Of a stretch of 64,000 nt of DNA, positions 1 through 9,929 are shown piece by piece. A program made the position numbers and the translations under genes. The DNA lies in contig JABYQR010000269.1 in NCBI GenBank assembly GCA_022592445.1, positions 1 through 64,000 on the forward strand, given 5' to 3'. The notes below the pieces were generated by a model. That model saw only the letters and a program-made list of their open reading frames with translations. It had not been told where the DNA came from and searched no databases. Origin of the DNA: Cytidiella melzeri (lineage: Eukaryota > Basidiomycota > Agaricomycetes > Polyporales > Irpicaceae). The first letter of the stretch is position 1, and each line of letters begins with the position of its first letter.

Positions 1-1876
1 TCGCATCCTTCTGATGAAGAGGATGAGTCAGAGGAAGAGACTATCATGGGAAACTTCCGCGCACCTGAACCAGTAAGAATTTTGCATATCATTCGTCCTA
101 TTGCAACAGGATACTCACTGCTTCCAAGTTTCGATCACAAGGTGTTGTTCAAATACCCAGCCCGCCCCGCAAAAAGCTCAAGCGCGCCAGTGAGATGCAA
201 AAGTCGAGACATCGTGACGAGGAGAATGATGTCACAAACAATACAGGTATGTCTCATCAGTTACTATCATTACACATGGAATAATGATACTGAGAGTACG
301 GTAGACCAGGCCCTTCATCCAAGTCGTTCACGCACTTGTCTTCTGCCTGTTTCCACTGAACGTCACTCATCTCCAAGCCCGGCAGTATATTCCCATACTG
401 GTGATGGTCGCTCCTCACCTTTAGGAGACCAGTTGACTGGAACATTGCCAGTACGCTCCTCATCGCCAGCGCTGTCAGATTCAGAGCCTGATACACAGTC
501 TTGTATGCCAATTCCCTTGTATGTAATAGCACAAATTTGCAGCTCATGTTCTATCAGGAGAGCGCAGACAACCGGCGACCTTTGTACCACGGTCATCAAG
601 CCCCGCGCCGAATACTCTCAACAACAAACGTTGCGGACACAGCACCAAACGCCGGCATACTTCCAGTCTACCCGCCGCGCAAGGACACGGCTCTCACGAG
701 AAGATCCAGTCAAACAAGCCACAGCAAAAGCGAAGACGATCTCCATCTCAAGCACTGCTACCATACGATCCAATTGGCTACATGAACCCAGATGCACCCG
801 CTCGCAATAGCAAGCCCAACCGGAGCGACTACATCAGTTGAACAAAGTCTCTCATCTCCAAGGCAATCAAGTTGTACATGATACGGATCTTTACTACTGA
901 CCTATTCCCTGGCGCTATGGTGGCAGCAGAGTGGGCAACGGATGATTGGAGGCAGGTCTGCAACACCGCGGGGCAAAACTTTGACCCTACAGATTCTCAT
1001 CGTGTTGTTAAGCTGGTACGTCGCAATCTTGCTACGCCACTATCATCCATGATCTGATGTATGTCCGGTACTATGCCATTGCTAGATCATGAGTAGTGTC
1101 TCATTGAAGAGAGGGCATCTGAAGGACAAGATCACCTGTTCCGTGGCTGATATATACGGTTCAAAACAGGACAAAACGCGAAAGGAGATCAAGACCGCAA
1201 ACAAGAAGCTGGTAGAGTACCTACAAGAGGGGGACCCTCCACGCTTCTGCTATAAGGTTCAGCTCCTTTTTGCTGCTCATATGTCATGATAGGCTGACTC
1301 AGGCACATCAGGTTTTCAATTCCGACGATCTGCAGTTCTACGCTGAGCCACGCATCATTCTGCGCGGAATCAAGGATAATTTATTCAAGAGCACAGAGGA
1401 TGTCAGTGTTTGCTATAGATCAGCCTTCGATCCAATCCCTGTGCCGCTCCTCGCTGCTGGATTGACAATGGTGAGTGTTCCGTAGCAGTGTTGAAGTAGT
1501 GCTATCATTGACTCGAGTATCACAGCTCCAATATGGCTTAGATATATGGGCCAGTGGTGTGGAGAATCCAAAGCTCTCATTCTCGGAAGATGCATACAAA
1601 AAGAAGTACGACGATCACATGAAGCAGCTCAAGAAGTGGATGAACATCAATCCAGAAGGTGTCAAGGCGGTACGTGCACAGCAGTACAAACGAATACTGT
1701 GAGTACAACATCATTGATGCGGTGAATGAGATACTGATCAAGCACACAGCCGCCTTGCAGGTATCTCTCTCCCGCAGGAGGGTGTGGCGGCTGGATTTTT
1801 AGAAGATGCCCTACAGCGGGCGCAGCAGGATTTGGCAGCACGAGCCAAACAGGGCAGTGACAAAGAAAGCGAGTAA
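1..1876 (+). CDS. DUF6532-like protein, 5' truncated, possibly broken
   Basis: Function is unknown; I place it in the DUF6532 group of Agaricomycete proteins from the pattern of its C-terminal half. The window opens inside an acidic stretch (SHPSDEEDESEEE). A basic, low-complexity region follows, then the conserved part: IRIFTTDLFPG (near 880-915), KRGHLKDKI (near 1105), FYAEPRIILRGIKDNLF (near 1340), FDPIPVPLLAAGLTM and YGLDIWASG (near 1545). Introns with GT..AG ends interrupt it near 1021, 1257, 1471 and 1665. The last exon runs 1779-1876 and ends KESE-stop. A TGA at 839-841 lies in frame just before the conserved KSLISKAIKLY segment, where an arginine codon (CGA) would be expected, so the copy may be a pseudogene or may start downstream. 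The true start lies left of the window. Confidence 0.6.
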
Positions 1877-2338
1877 GAGCTGAAACTCACGTTGATTGGA
1901 CAGTAGACAAATTTAGTACAGTAGTATTGCAGTAATAGAAGAAATACATGATTGATGCTTCCTATTCTACGTGTTCTACACAGTGCTCCAGGCGCAGTAA
2001 GTCCAGCTACTCTGTATAAGTAGCAGCGGGCTACAACGACTGCCTTGCGCTCCAAAGTCCCACTATTACGCTCCAGAGTGCTCCAACATCTTACCAACGT
2101 GCTCCCAAGCACTCCTCCTCTCACGCGCAAGGCTCCCGGTGCTCCATTTCCGAGGGTAAGCAAGTCCTCTCCGACTTCTCCAAAGACTCCATACTCCCTT
2201 GGAGACTTCGTTTTTTTCCCTGATGTACTGTGGTCACAAGAATCAAGATACTAGCATTGAACTAGCTAGATAGCGTGGAAACAGTCAATGGAGTTGGATT
2301 ACAATTCCTGAAGAATGAAGAATTGTTCCAGTGCATGC
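1877..2338. other. intergenic, no gene seen
   Basis: This stretch lies between the DUF6532-like gene and the first LTR. I see only short open frames without family resemblance. The last five bases, 2334-2338 (CATGC), are the outer flank of the LTR and matter for the inversion described in the findings. Confidence 0.5.
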
Positions 2339-3090
2339 TGTTGTGGATGGCCCAACTAGCCCTTAATTTTCGCAATTTACCTCTTGTTTATATCTATAAA
2401 ACTCCGGGCTGCAGCTCAGTTGCAACCTCTCTGCACAAACTCCTTTGCACGTCTATTAAGCACCCGTATCACGTGGCTTAGACGCTCCACATGGTCACGT
2501 TACTTGCTACTATGTCACACTGGAATGTGACTTAGCTTATGTAACACCACATGGCTACAACCACATGGCTCAGCCCATAGCTAGGGTTTGACGCCATAGA
2601 TACCGTTCACATGGACTCCTTTTGTTCTTTCCCTATTGTTCTCTTTATGGAAGGATGTTCTCACAGGTGTGGGAATGGAATACAATAGTTGGTCTCCTTT
2701 TAGATAGATTCTCTCACAGGTAAAGTTCTTGGCAAGGTCTAGACAATAGCTATTGTTCTCCTTTAGGATTCTTTTGTTCTTTGTTCACACGGCTTCTTGC
2801 AAAGCCTGCCCTTGACACGGTCTGTGCGCAGGTCCCTGAAGTCGATATAAGCAGCTGCATGTACGCTCCTAGCCCCCATCTCGACCTCTTGGTCTTTACT
2901 GGGCTAGGTAAGCCACACCCTCCTATACTATATAGCTAGTAGTACAAATACTAACTTGGTCTTTACTGGACTAGCTACCTGAATAAGGTTTATAGTTGGT
3001 GAGAGCATTGTGCTACAAGCCTGCCACCACCTTGTCGTCAACTTCCACATCATGTCCCTATTTGCTGTGTCGAGCTCTGTCTCCGTGACA
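2339..3090 (+). mobile_element. solo LTR-like element, copy A (+ orientation)
   Basis: The element starts TGTTGTGGATGG and ends CTCCGTGACA, so it has the TGT...ACA termini typical of retroviral-type LTRs. It is 752 bp long and matches the reverse complement of 4794-5546 along its whole length with only scattered mismatches. A TATA-like ATATAAG lies at about 2843, about two thirds along, where an LTR promoter would be expected. No gag-pol coding sequence adjoins it, so it reads as a solo LTR. The flanking 5-mers differ: CATGC on the left (2334-2338) and GTAGT on the right (3091-3095). The superfamily cannot be decided from the LTR alone. Confidence 0.75.
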
Positions 3091-3259
3091 GTAGTAAACA
3101 AGCTATCATGTGTGCAACTATATGATCAACTGTTCCAGTTGAATCCCTTGAGACCAAGTAAATTGGATAGTACTGGGTTCACATTTATTTTTTGTGTCTT
3201 ATGGGTTTGGTTCAGTGTTTGACTTTTTCTAAGCCCTTTCTACCCTTGTTGATTGATTG

Positions 3260-4260
3260 TAACTCATGTTACGTGATGAGTTCACCCATGAGACAAGCAA
3301 GCATTAATTGACTTTTGTCATTGGTAGCAACTTTTGTTACTAATGTGCCCCGTATAACCCACTTTGATAAGTAGTTTTGTTACTGGTACCAAATTTTGTC
3401 AGTAAATTGCTCAGCATACTTTTTTTTTTTTTTGATTTTGTTATTGGTAACAACTTTTGTTACTAATGTGTCTGGTTTACCTACTTCCATAAGTAATCAT
3501 CTCACTGGTAACAAATATTGTTACCAATGTGTTTGAAACACTCACTTTGATAAATAACTTTATTACTGGTAATAACTTTCATTACCAATGTGTTCGATCA
3601 CTCCCTTTCATAAGTAATTTCTTACTGGTAAAACTTTTGTCATTGATGTGCCCACAGATCCACCTCAATAAGTAATTGTTTTACTAATGTGCTGGCATCA
3701 GCCACTTTGACAAGGAATTGTGTTATTAGTGATATATTTTATCAGCAACTTGCCCAGAATACTTACTTTGATATGTAATTTTGTTGTTGATAATAACTAT
3801 GTTACTAATGTGTCTGGATTACCCACTTTCATCAGTGACTTTGTTATTGGTAACAACTTTATTACTAATGTGCCCTAATTACCCACTCACAGAAGTAATT
3901 TTGTTGGTAATGTGTTCAAATTACTCACTTTGATAAGTAATTTTGTTATTAGTTTCAACTTGCATTACTAATGTTCCTGCATTACTCCCTGTGATGTTAC
4001 TGGTAACAATTCTCACTAGCAACTTTCAATTTGATAAGTGAGGTTGTTCTTGGTAACAACTTTTGTTACCAATGTATTTAGATCACTCACTTTCATAAGT
4101 ACTTTGGTGGCAGGTAACAACTTTCAAGTACATAATTGTGTCATTGGTAGCAACCTTTGTTACTAATGAGCTTGCATTACTCACTTTCAAGAGAAATTTT
4201 GTTGGAGTTTACAACTTTTGTTATTAATGTGTTTAGATTATTCACCTCCATGAGTATACT
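3260..4260. repeat. degenerate ~60-bp minisatellite
   Basis: About fifteen diverged copies of a unit near 60 bp are arrayed head to tail. The unit reads roughly CACTTTGATAAGTAATTTTG, then TTACTGGTAACAAC, then TTTTGTTACTAATGTG. Starts recur near 3359, 3420, 3480, 3541, 3601 and 3661, and again near 3770-3900. Several units carry deletions (around 3690, 3890 and 3990). The GTTACTGGTAAC core is nearly palindromic. A 13-base or longer T run interrupts the unit at about 3421. There is no open frame. The array lies wholly inside the segment between the two inverted LTRs. Confidence 0.75.
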
Positions 4261-4339
4261 GGCCATAACTCTCATTAGTAAAAGTAGAAGCAATCCTATC
4301 TTGTTGATGTGTCCACTTTGCAATGAAATTATCACTCTT

Positions 4340-4486
4340 AGTTGTAAAAGCTCCCGCCTGTTAGTTTTGCATGGGTCCCGGGTTCAATTCCCCTCACTGG
4401 TAAATGTTCCCCGCATGTAAGCGCTGGTTCTCCGTGTCGAAGTGCTGCAATTTGCTTCGACACTAGCTGCGGTAAGCGCGCAGCTG
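4340..4486 (+). other. tRNA-like B-box followed by two hairpins (SINE-like?)
   Basis: GGTTCAATTCC at 4381-4391 differs at one position from the Pol III B-box consensus GGTTCRANTCC. An A-box-like stretch lies upstream near 4335-4355. The cloverleaf is poor, because the T stem pairs only three of five positions, so this is not a functional tRNA by eye. Directly downstream are two perfect stems: GTGTCGAAG (4434-4442) with CTTCGACAC (4455-4463), and AGCTGCG (4465-4471) with CGCAGCT (4479-4485). A tRNA-derived SINE head plus structured body is one reading. Chance resemblance is possible for the B-box, less so for the paired stems. Confidence 0.35.
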
Positions 4487-4793
4487 ACCTTGAATCTGAG
4501 TCTAAGCACTATTTTCCAGTAAACTGGCCATAACTTACTCAGTTTTGCACTAAATTACAAAATTTTGCAGCCCAAATGATTGCAGAACATAGGGTGTAAA
4601 AACCGAATACTGTGTTTTGATAGGAAAAAGTGACCACATAACAATTTTTGAAGTGCTAGTAACAAACTCAGTACTTTCCCATCAATTGCATTCATTGTGG
4701 TAAGAAAAAAGTGTTCATTTTTGTATTCCCCATCAAATCTTGTGGCATAGAACAACAGTGTTACATGTCGCAACAGCTCAAAGCACTGGCATG

Positions 4794-5546
4794 TGTCACG
4801 GAGACAGAGCTCAACGCAGCAACTAGGGACACGATGTGGACGACAACGACGAGGTGGTGGCAGGCATGTAGCACAATGCTCTCACCAACTATAAACCTTA
4901 TTCAGGTAGCTAGCCCAGTAAAGACCAAATTAGTATTTGTACTACTAGCTATATAGTACAGGAGGGTGTGGCTTACCTAGCCCAGCAAAGACCAAGAGGT
5001 CGAGATGGGGGCTAGAAGTGTACATGCAGCTGCTTATATAGACTTCAGGGACCTGCGCACAGACCATGTCAAGGGCAGGCTTTGCAAGAAGCCGTGTGAA
5101 CAAAGAACAAAAGAATCACCTAAAGGAGAACAATAGCTATTGTCTAGACCTTGCCAAGAGCTTTACCTGTGAGAGAATCTATCTAAAAGGAGACCAACTA
5201 TTGTATTCCATTCCCACACCTGTAAGAACATCCTTCCATAAAGAGAACAACAGGGAAAGAACAAAAGGAGTCCATGTGAACGGTATCTATGACGTCAAAC
5301 CCTAGCTATGGGCTGAGCCATGTGGTTGTAGCCATGTGGTGTTACATAAGCTAAGTCACATTCCAGTGTGACATAGTAGCAAGTAACGTGACTGTGTGGA
5401 GCATCTAAGCCAGGTGATACGGGCGCTTAATAGATGTGCAAAGGAGTTTGTGCAGAGAGGTTGCAACTGGGTTGCAGCCCGGAGTTTTACAGATAAAACA
5501 AGAGGTAAATTGCGAAAAATAAGGGCTAGTCGGGCCATCCACGACA
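4794..5546 (-). mobile_element. solo LTR-like element, copy B (- orientation)
   Basis: Read on the minus strand the element starts TGTCGTGGATGG at 5546 and ends CTCCGTGACA at 4794. It is 753 bp long and the inverted partner of copy A. The TATA-like segment (TATATAAGCAGC on the minus strand) lies at about 5030-5041. The plus-strand flanks are GCATG on the inner side (4789-4793) and ACTAC on the outer side (5547-5551). These do not match each other but match, as reverse complements, the outer and inner flanks of copy A. Confidence 0.75.
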
Positions 5547-5551
5547 ACTAC

Positions 5552-6476
5552 ACTTATCACATCAAGATTCAGGATAGTGACAAATGAACAAAATCAAATC
5601 CGACAGGTCATAATTACTTGACAATGCTCTGTGATATCTTTGAAGATCTGAATATGGAGATGGTGAAATTGAAGATGGCATTACCATCAAGATTGCCTGC
5701 ATCAGGATCTACCAGATATATCTTTCATAGATGCAACTGGTAACAATGTAGGAGAACTGTGTGAGTATATGCTGTTACCAGTTACAAGTACAGAATTAGT
5801 AGTATTATACTGTAAGAGATGTTGACATGAAATCAAATCATATGCTAGATCTACTCTATGGCACTGCACAAAGGATGGCTGGAAGAATAAATCAAGTGTA
5901 ATGGCTCATGTAACAGGCAAACTATTTCCAACTGGATGAATGCTTTAAGGCACATCACATCAAAGAGAAAGTGCACCTGCTATCATAGAAGTAATGACAT
6001 TTAATTCAAATTTGAACACACTATGCAGGCTAGTAAATATGAATTTAATCTGCGTGGAATTACTAACTACATGGTGACAGCCATTTCACTTGCCATATTA
6101 TTGAAAACAATGCTCATATTCACAATGGGATACACACTGATAGACATACTGAACACAATGGTCATACTACAGAAATAAACTGTGATCTGTCAATAACAGT
6201 TCATTAAGGATGCAAATGTTCAGTTGTAATATAAATGCTCTACTAAAAACTAAACACATCCTTTCATTTAAGGTGTAAAACATTCAAATCACATTTTGGA
6301 GTTCAGGAATTGTATCTTGCCACTTGCTGGCCCTACTCCCGCAAGTGAACTACAATGGCACAACATGGCATAGTAAGTTGCTATGAGTGATCATGAATGA
6401 ACAATAGCACAGACTTATATGATGAAGACTCACCAAGACTACAAATGGCCAGGATAGGTTTTTCCAGCTGAACATG
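5552..6476. other. AT-rich intergenic DNA, no gene seen
   Basis: About 0.9 kb of AT-rich sequence without a convincing open frame, splice pattern or repeat. Nothing here supports an annotation. Confidence 0.5.
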
Positions 6477-7167
6477 TTAACGCAGTTTGGCAGTGGGCTG
6501 GGGCGACGGCAAAGATGGTCCTTGGGCTCCCGATGCACCAGGCTTCGTTTGTGGATCCCCCACTGCACCCTGTGTCAACCTCTTCAACCCATATCCAAAG
6601 AGATTTTGCACATTGCCCATGATTCCTATGCGTGGATGCAAAACAGAAGCTTTTGCATTGTTGCTGGTATCAGCTTTGTGATGTTGTTGATGTTGCAGGT
6701 CAGCAGCATTCAAATGGCTATATGAAATGCATGCAAGAAGATTGTCAGAGGTGCTGTTTACTCAACATACTATTGAAGATTACGATTCGAGTTTCAAGCT
6801 GCAGCGCTTTAGCGCCACAATCTCCTCGTGACTCGATCGGTCGTACATAGGAGTACTTGTATCAGTATATAGCTACGGGTTTTGTACCTTGAATGGACAT
6901 AGCGAAATCGACTCGCGTCTTTTACCCCGTACCTGGCGCTCGATTTTCTACACATACAGTACCAAGCATAAGTACTCACTGCAGCTTGCTGTGGCTCAAG
7001 CCTTCCGAGGGTTTGCCTGTAGTCAGTTCTGCCAATGTGTTAAAGTTGCCAGAGGGAGTTGAATAGTGGGTTTCCCTACTGGTGTATGGAATAGCAGACA
7101 CAGTCACTATATGGGACATGCCAGTGACAATGGTGGTAATAAAAACAAGAGAGGTCAAGAACCGCAT
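6477..7167 (-). CDS. candidate small secreted protein, cysteine-free
   Basis: I do not recognise the family. The proposed start is the ATG at 7167. Residues 1 to about 25 (MRFLTSLVFITTIVTG... ending VSAIP) form a good signal peptide, so the product is probably secreted. Exon 1 is 7167-6980, with the donor GTGAGT at 6979. Exon 2 is 6717-6477, with the acceptor ATATAG. The phases agree and give about 142 residues rich in His, Gln, Ser, Thr and Pro, with no cysteine. The 262-nt intron is long for this genome, which lowers confidence. An ATG 26 codons upstream is possible but would bury the signal peptide. It sits beside a transposon island, a common setting for lineage-specific secreted proteins. 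Confidence 0.4.
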
Positions 7168-9929
7168 GATGAGCAGAGTATAGGATGTCAAAGGGTGATG
7201 AACAGCTTGAAGATGGTATAGGAAGACAGCTAGCTGTGGAAACAACTTTAGTACAGTGACTCAAGGTAAGTGCAATGTGAACAATGGTTTACTTACTGAC
7301 CAGCACTAACAGAAATGATAAGACCTGGAGAAATGGGGGCTGAGTATTCAGTGTTGGCCAGTACAATGCTGGCAAGTGGGCTTTATATGTATTTTGCTAG
7401 GGATTGGCATGTGTCATGCCCACAAGACTTGAAACAGTGCAGACATGGCAGAGACACAATTGCATCACTGGCAGCAGAATGCTGTATACAGTGGCTGAAT
7501 CAAGTGATTAACAGTCACACAAAAGATGCATCCAATGTTACACTGTGTCAAATTGTCTCACTAACTCCGAGGAACTTCAAGGCCAGCATGAAACATTGCT
7601 TCATGTACATGACAATAAGGCACACCAAACATGTCAGGAATTGGTCACTCTACAAAACATGTTCCAAATTTTGTTCTGTGTTTCACCTGCACAGTTGGGA
7701 AAATCAGGTGTGGGGTAAGGCCATTTGCGCAAGACAAGTTTGCTATGGACTGCACAATATCTGAAATTGTAGTATTATATACCAGTACATGAAGTTCTAT
7801 TAGCGCTCCTAAAATTGAGTATCACCTGAAAATTGTGGCACCAAAGCACTGCAGCTTGAAACTTCTAAACTTTACTGGAATCAGCTGTGTACAAGTTGAG
7901 ATTTGTGTGGGACATACTGAGACATAGGAGTATTGATGTGTTTGATAGCGACCCGGATCCTAACGGGTTAACGCCACTGGTCAGCGTTTCGACAGCAACA
8001 AGGGTTTCAATGACTCACAAATCTTGCACGTTTCAGACATAGCGCATAGTGAGCCAGTTGAAACAACTTCGGCTACCCCGATAAAAAAGTGATAACCTCC
8101 ATGTCTCGAGCACATACGGCCTCGGCTCCCGGGATGCAGGTTGGAGGTACGTTTGTCCTATGTAAACTGGGGGGACCGAGCGGACCATGCAATGATTAGA
8201 GCAATTGTTCCACTTCTGTCTGCAGTCTGCAATCAAGGCGATCAAGAGCAGTCTGATGAGTTGGATGCTGCTCAGAGCCGCTCCGAGTCTGGAGGTGCAC
8301 CACGCACAGCATGTAGCTGAAACCTTCGGCTGTACGCGTATCGAAACACTAATAGCTGAGACGATTTCAGACCGTGATCTCAGAGAACGGAGACAAACAT
8401 ACCTTCCATCTTACCACTTCCTTTCCTCGTTGTGGCTCTTCATCGCACCGCCCTCCACCGGATCTTTGATCGGGTTGTCTGTACAGAGGCGGACGAGACA
8501 GATATACGTGAAATGTGTTGAGTTCCCAACATATCGCACGTATGTCTGTCTCGCTCGCCTCCACCATATCACAAAAGTCTGGAGATCACAACTTTGATGG
8601 AAACCATTGGGCAAGATGATGCGTCGGATGTCCTAAGAGAAGTTCAGAGTTTGAGAGAGGTGCTGCGCATACAACTCCTGCCAGTGCTCCGCGAATCCCG
8701 TCATGGCGACCGGCTGTCTCACATTTCACTGCCTCAGTGGCGGTCGTCCCATGCCACTAAAAGAAAGCTGATGGTGCGATATGAAAAACTATCACAGGGG
8801 GTAAGCAGTATGCGTATGAAGGCAAAAATCAAGCACATACATTAGTCCAGAGTGACTAGTGACTCTTGGTTCTGTGCAATATTACACTGAAATCGTGTCT
8901 CGGATTGTGACGCACTAATGGCTCGGAAACCAGTAAGTAGCGACTAGATCCAGCAATTTGTCACAATCGTCAGTGTAGTCAGGTAGTACATATTGTGATC
9001 ACAGTCCAACAATACTCAAACGATTGCGGATTATCTGGTTCGTCGACACTTGCCAGCAGCGAGATCAAGAATAACAGTCGGCCATATGAGACTACTGCAT
9101 AGGGGAGTACATGAGTTCGACTCAGACCCGAGGGCTTGTCATGAATGTAACATACCTCTCTGTATCGCCGCCAGCTATGTTTCATACTGTGGTGCGTGTT
9201 TGCTCGGGAATCTACCAGTCAGCATAGCGGTAGTATAGCACAACGCGAAACCTCATCCCAGTGCGTGCTCTGAGCCGTGGCCATGACAAGTCAAGGGAAG
9301 AAACATGCAATGCTGTCGTGCGCGTGCCTTGCACTAGCTCAGAGCGAGGACTCGGGAGGAATTTGCCAACCTGTTGCAGAAGGATACACGCAACTTGAAG
9401 TTCAAAGTAGGCGCTAAAAGGATTGTGTAGGCGACGGCCGTGAGAACTCATAAAGCGTCGAGATGTACATTGTACGGTGAGGCCACTTTCTCAACCCCAA
9501 GTTTGCAGCGTACGTCGAAATTGGGTGTCACGGTCTGTGCATGCAGCAGTAGCAACGGTAGGCAGCAATCGCAAGTAGCTCAGATTCGCAATACATGGCA
9601 GGATATTGTACTTGATGTACCAAAAAACATCCAAAACACACGAAGAAACAATTATTGACTGATAATCATTGACAACATGAACAGGTGGAGAAGAATGCCA
9701 GCAAGGTGGGTGCGTGCAGAAGGAGAGGAGCGTAGGGTATCTGAGGTGGAAAGAAGGTGCGACAACAACGACTGGGTGCGAGGACACGGGGTGGCAGAAC
9801 AGCCCAGTCAAAGATGAAAGCGGGTAAAGATCAGAGAGTTTCACACGAGAGCATAGTAACGACAAGAACCAAACACCTTCCTTCCAAGGACCACCATCCA
9901 AGGACCAACATCGGAACAACCACCTATCG
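7168..9929. other. gene-poor region, no supported gene
   Basis: The longest open frame is a 149-codon one at 7315-7764 (+), without family resemblance or splice context. An 83-codon frame at 8594-8845 (+) contains an amphipathic Leu/Arg-rich stretch (REVQSLREVLRIQLLPVLRE) and could be an exon remnant. I cannot assemble a gene from these. Sequence just below 9930 is probably 3' UTR of the FYR-domain gene. Confidence 0.4.

Noticed and set aside
3260..4260. Array of repeats that could suggest a CRISPR
   Set aside because: Units are diverged head-to-tail minisatellite copies without constant repeats and unique spacers, in a eukaryotic genome.
4340..4412. tRNA gene
   Set aside because: Only the B-box fits; T stem and acceptor stem do not pair properly.
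2339..5546. The two LTRs as the two ends of one retrotransposon
   Set aside because: LTRs of one element are direct repeats; these are inverted, enclose no gag-pol, and their flanks match in crossed rather than paired fashion.
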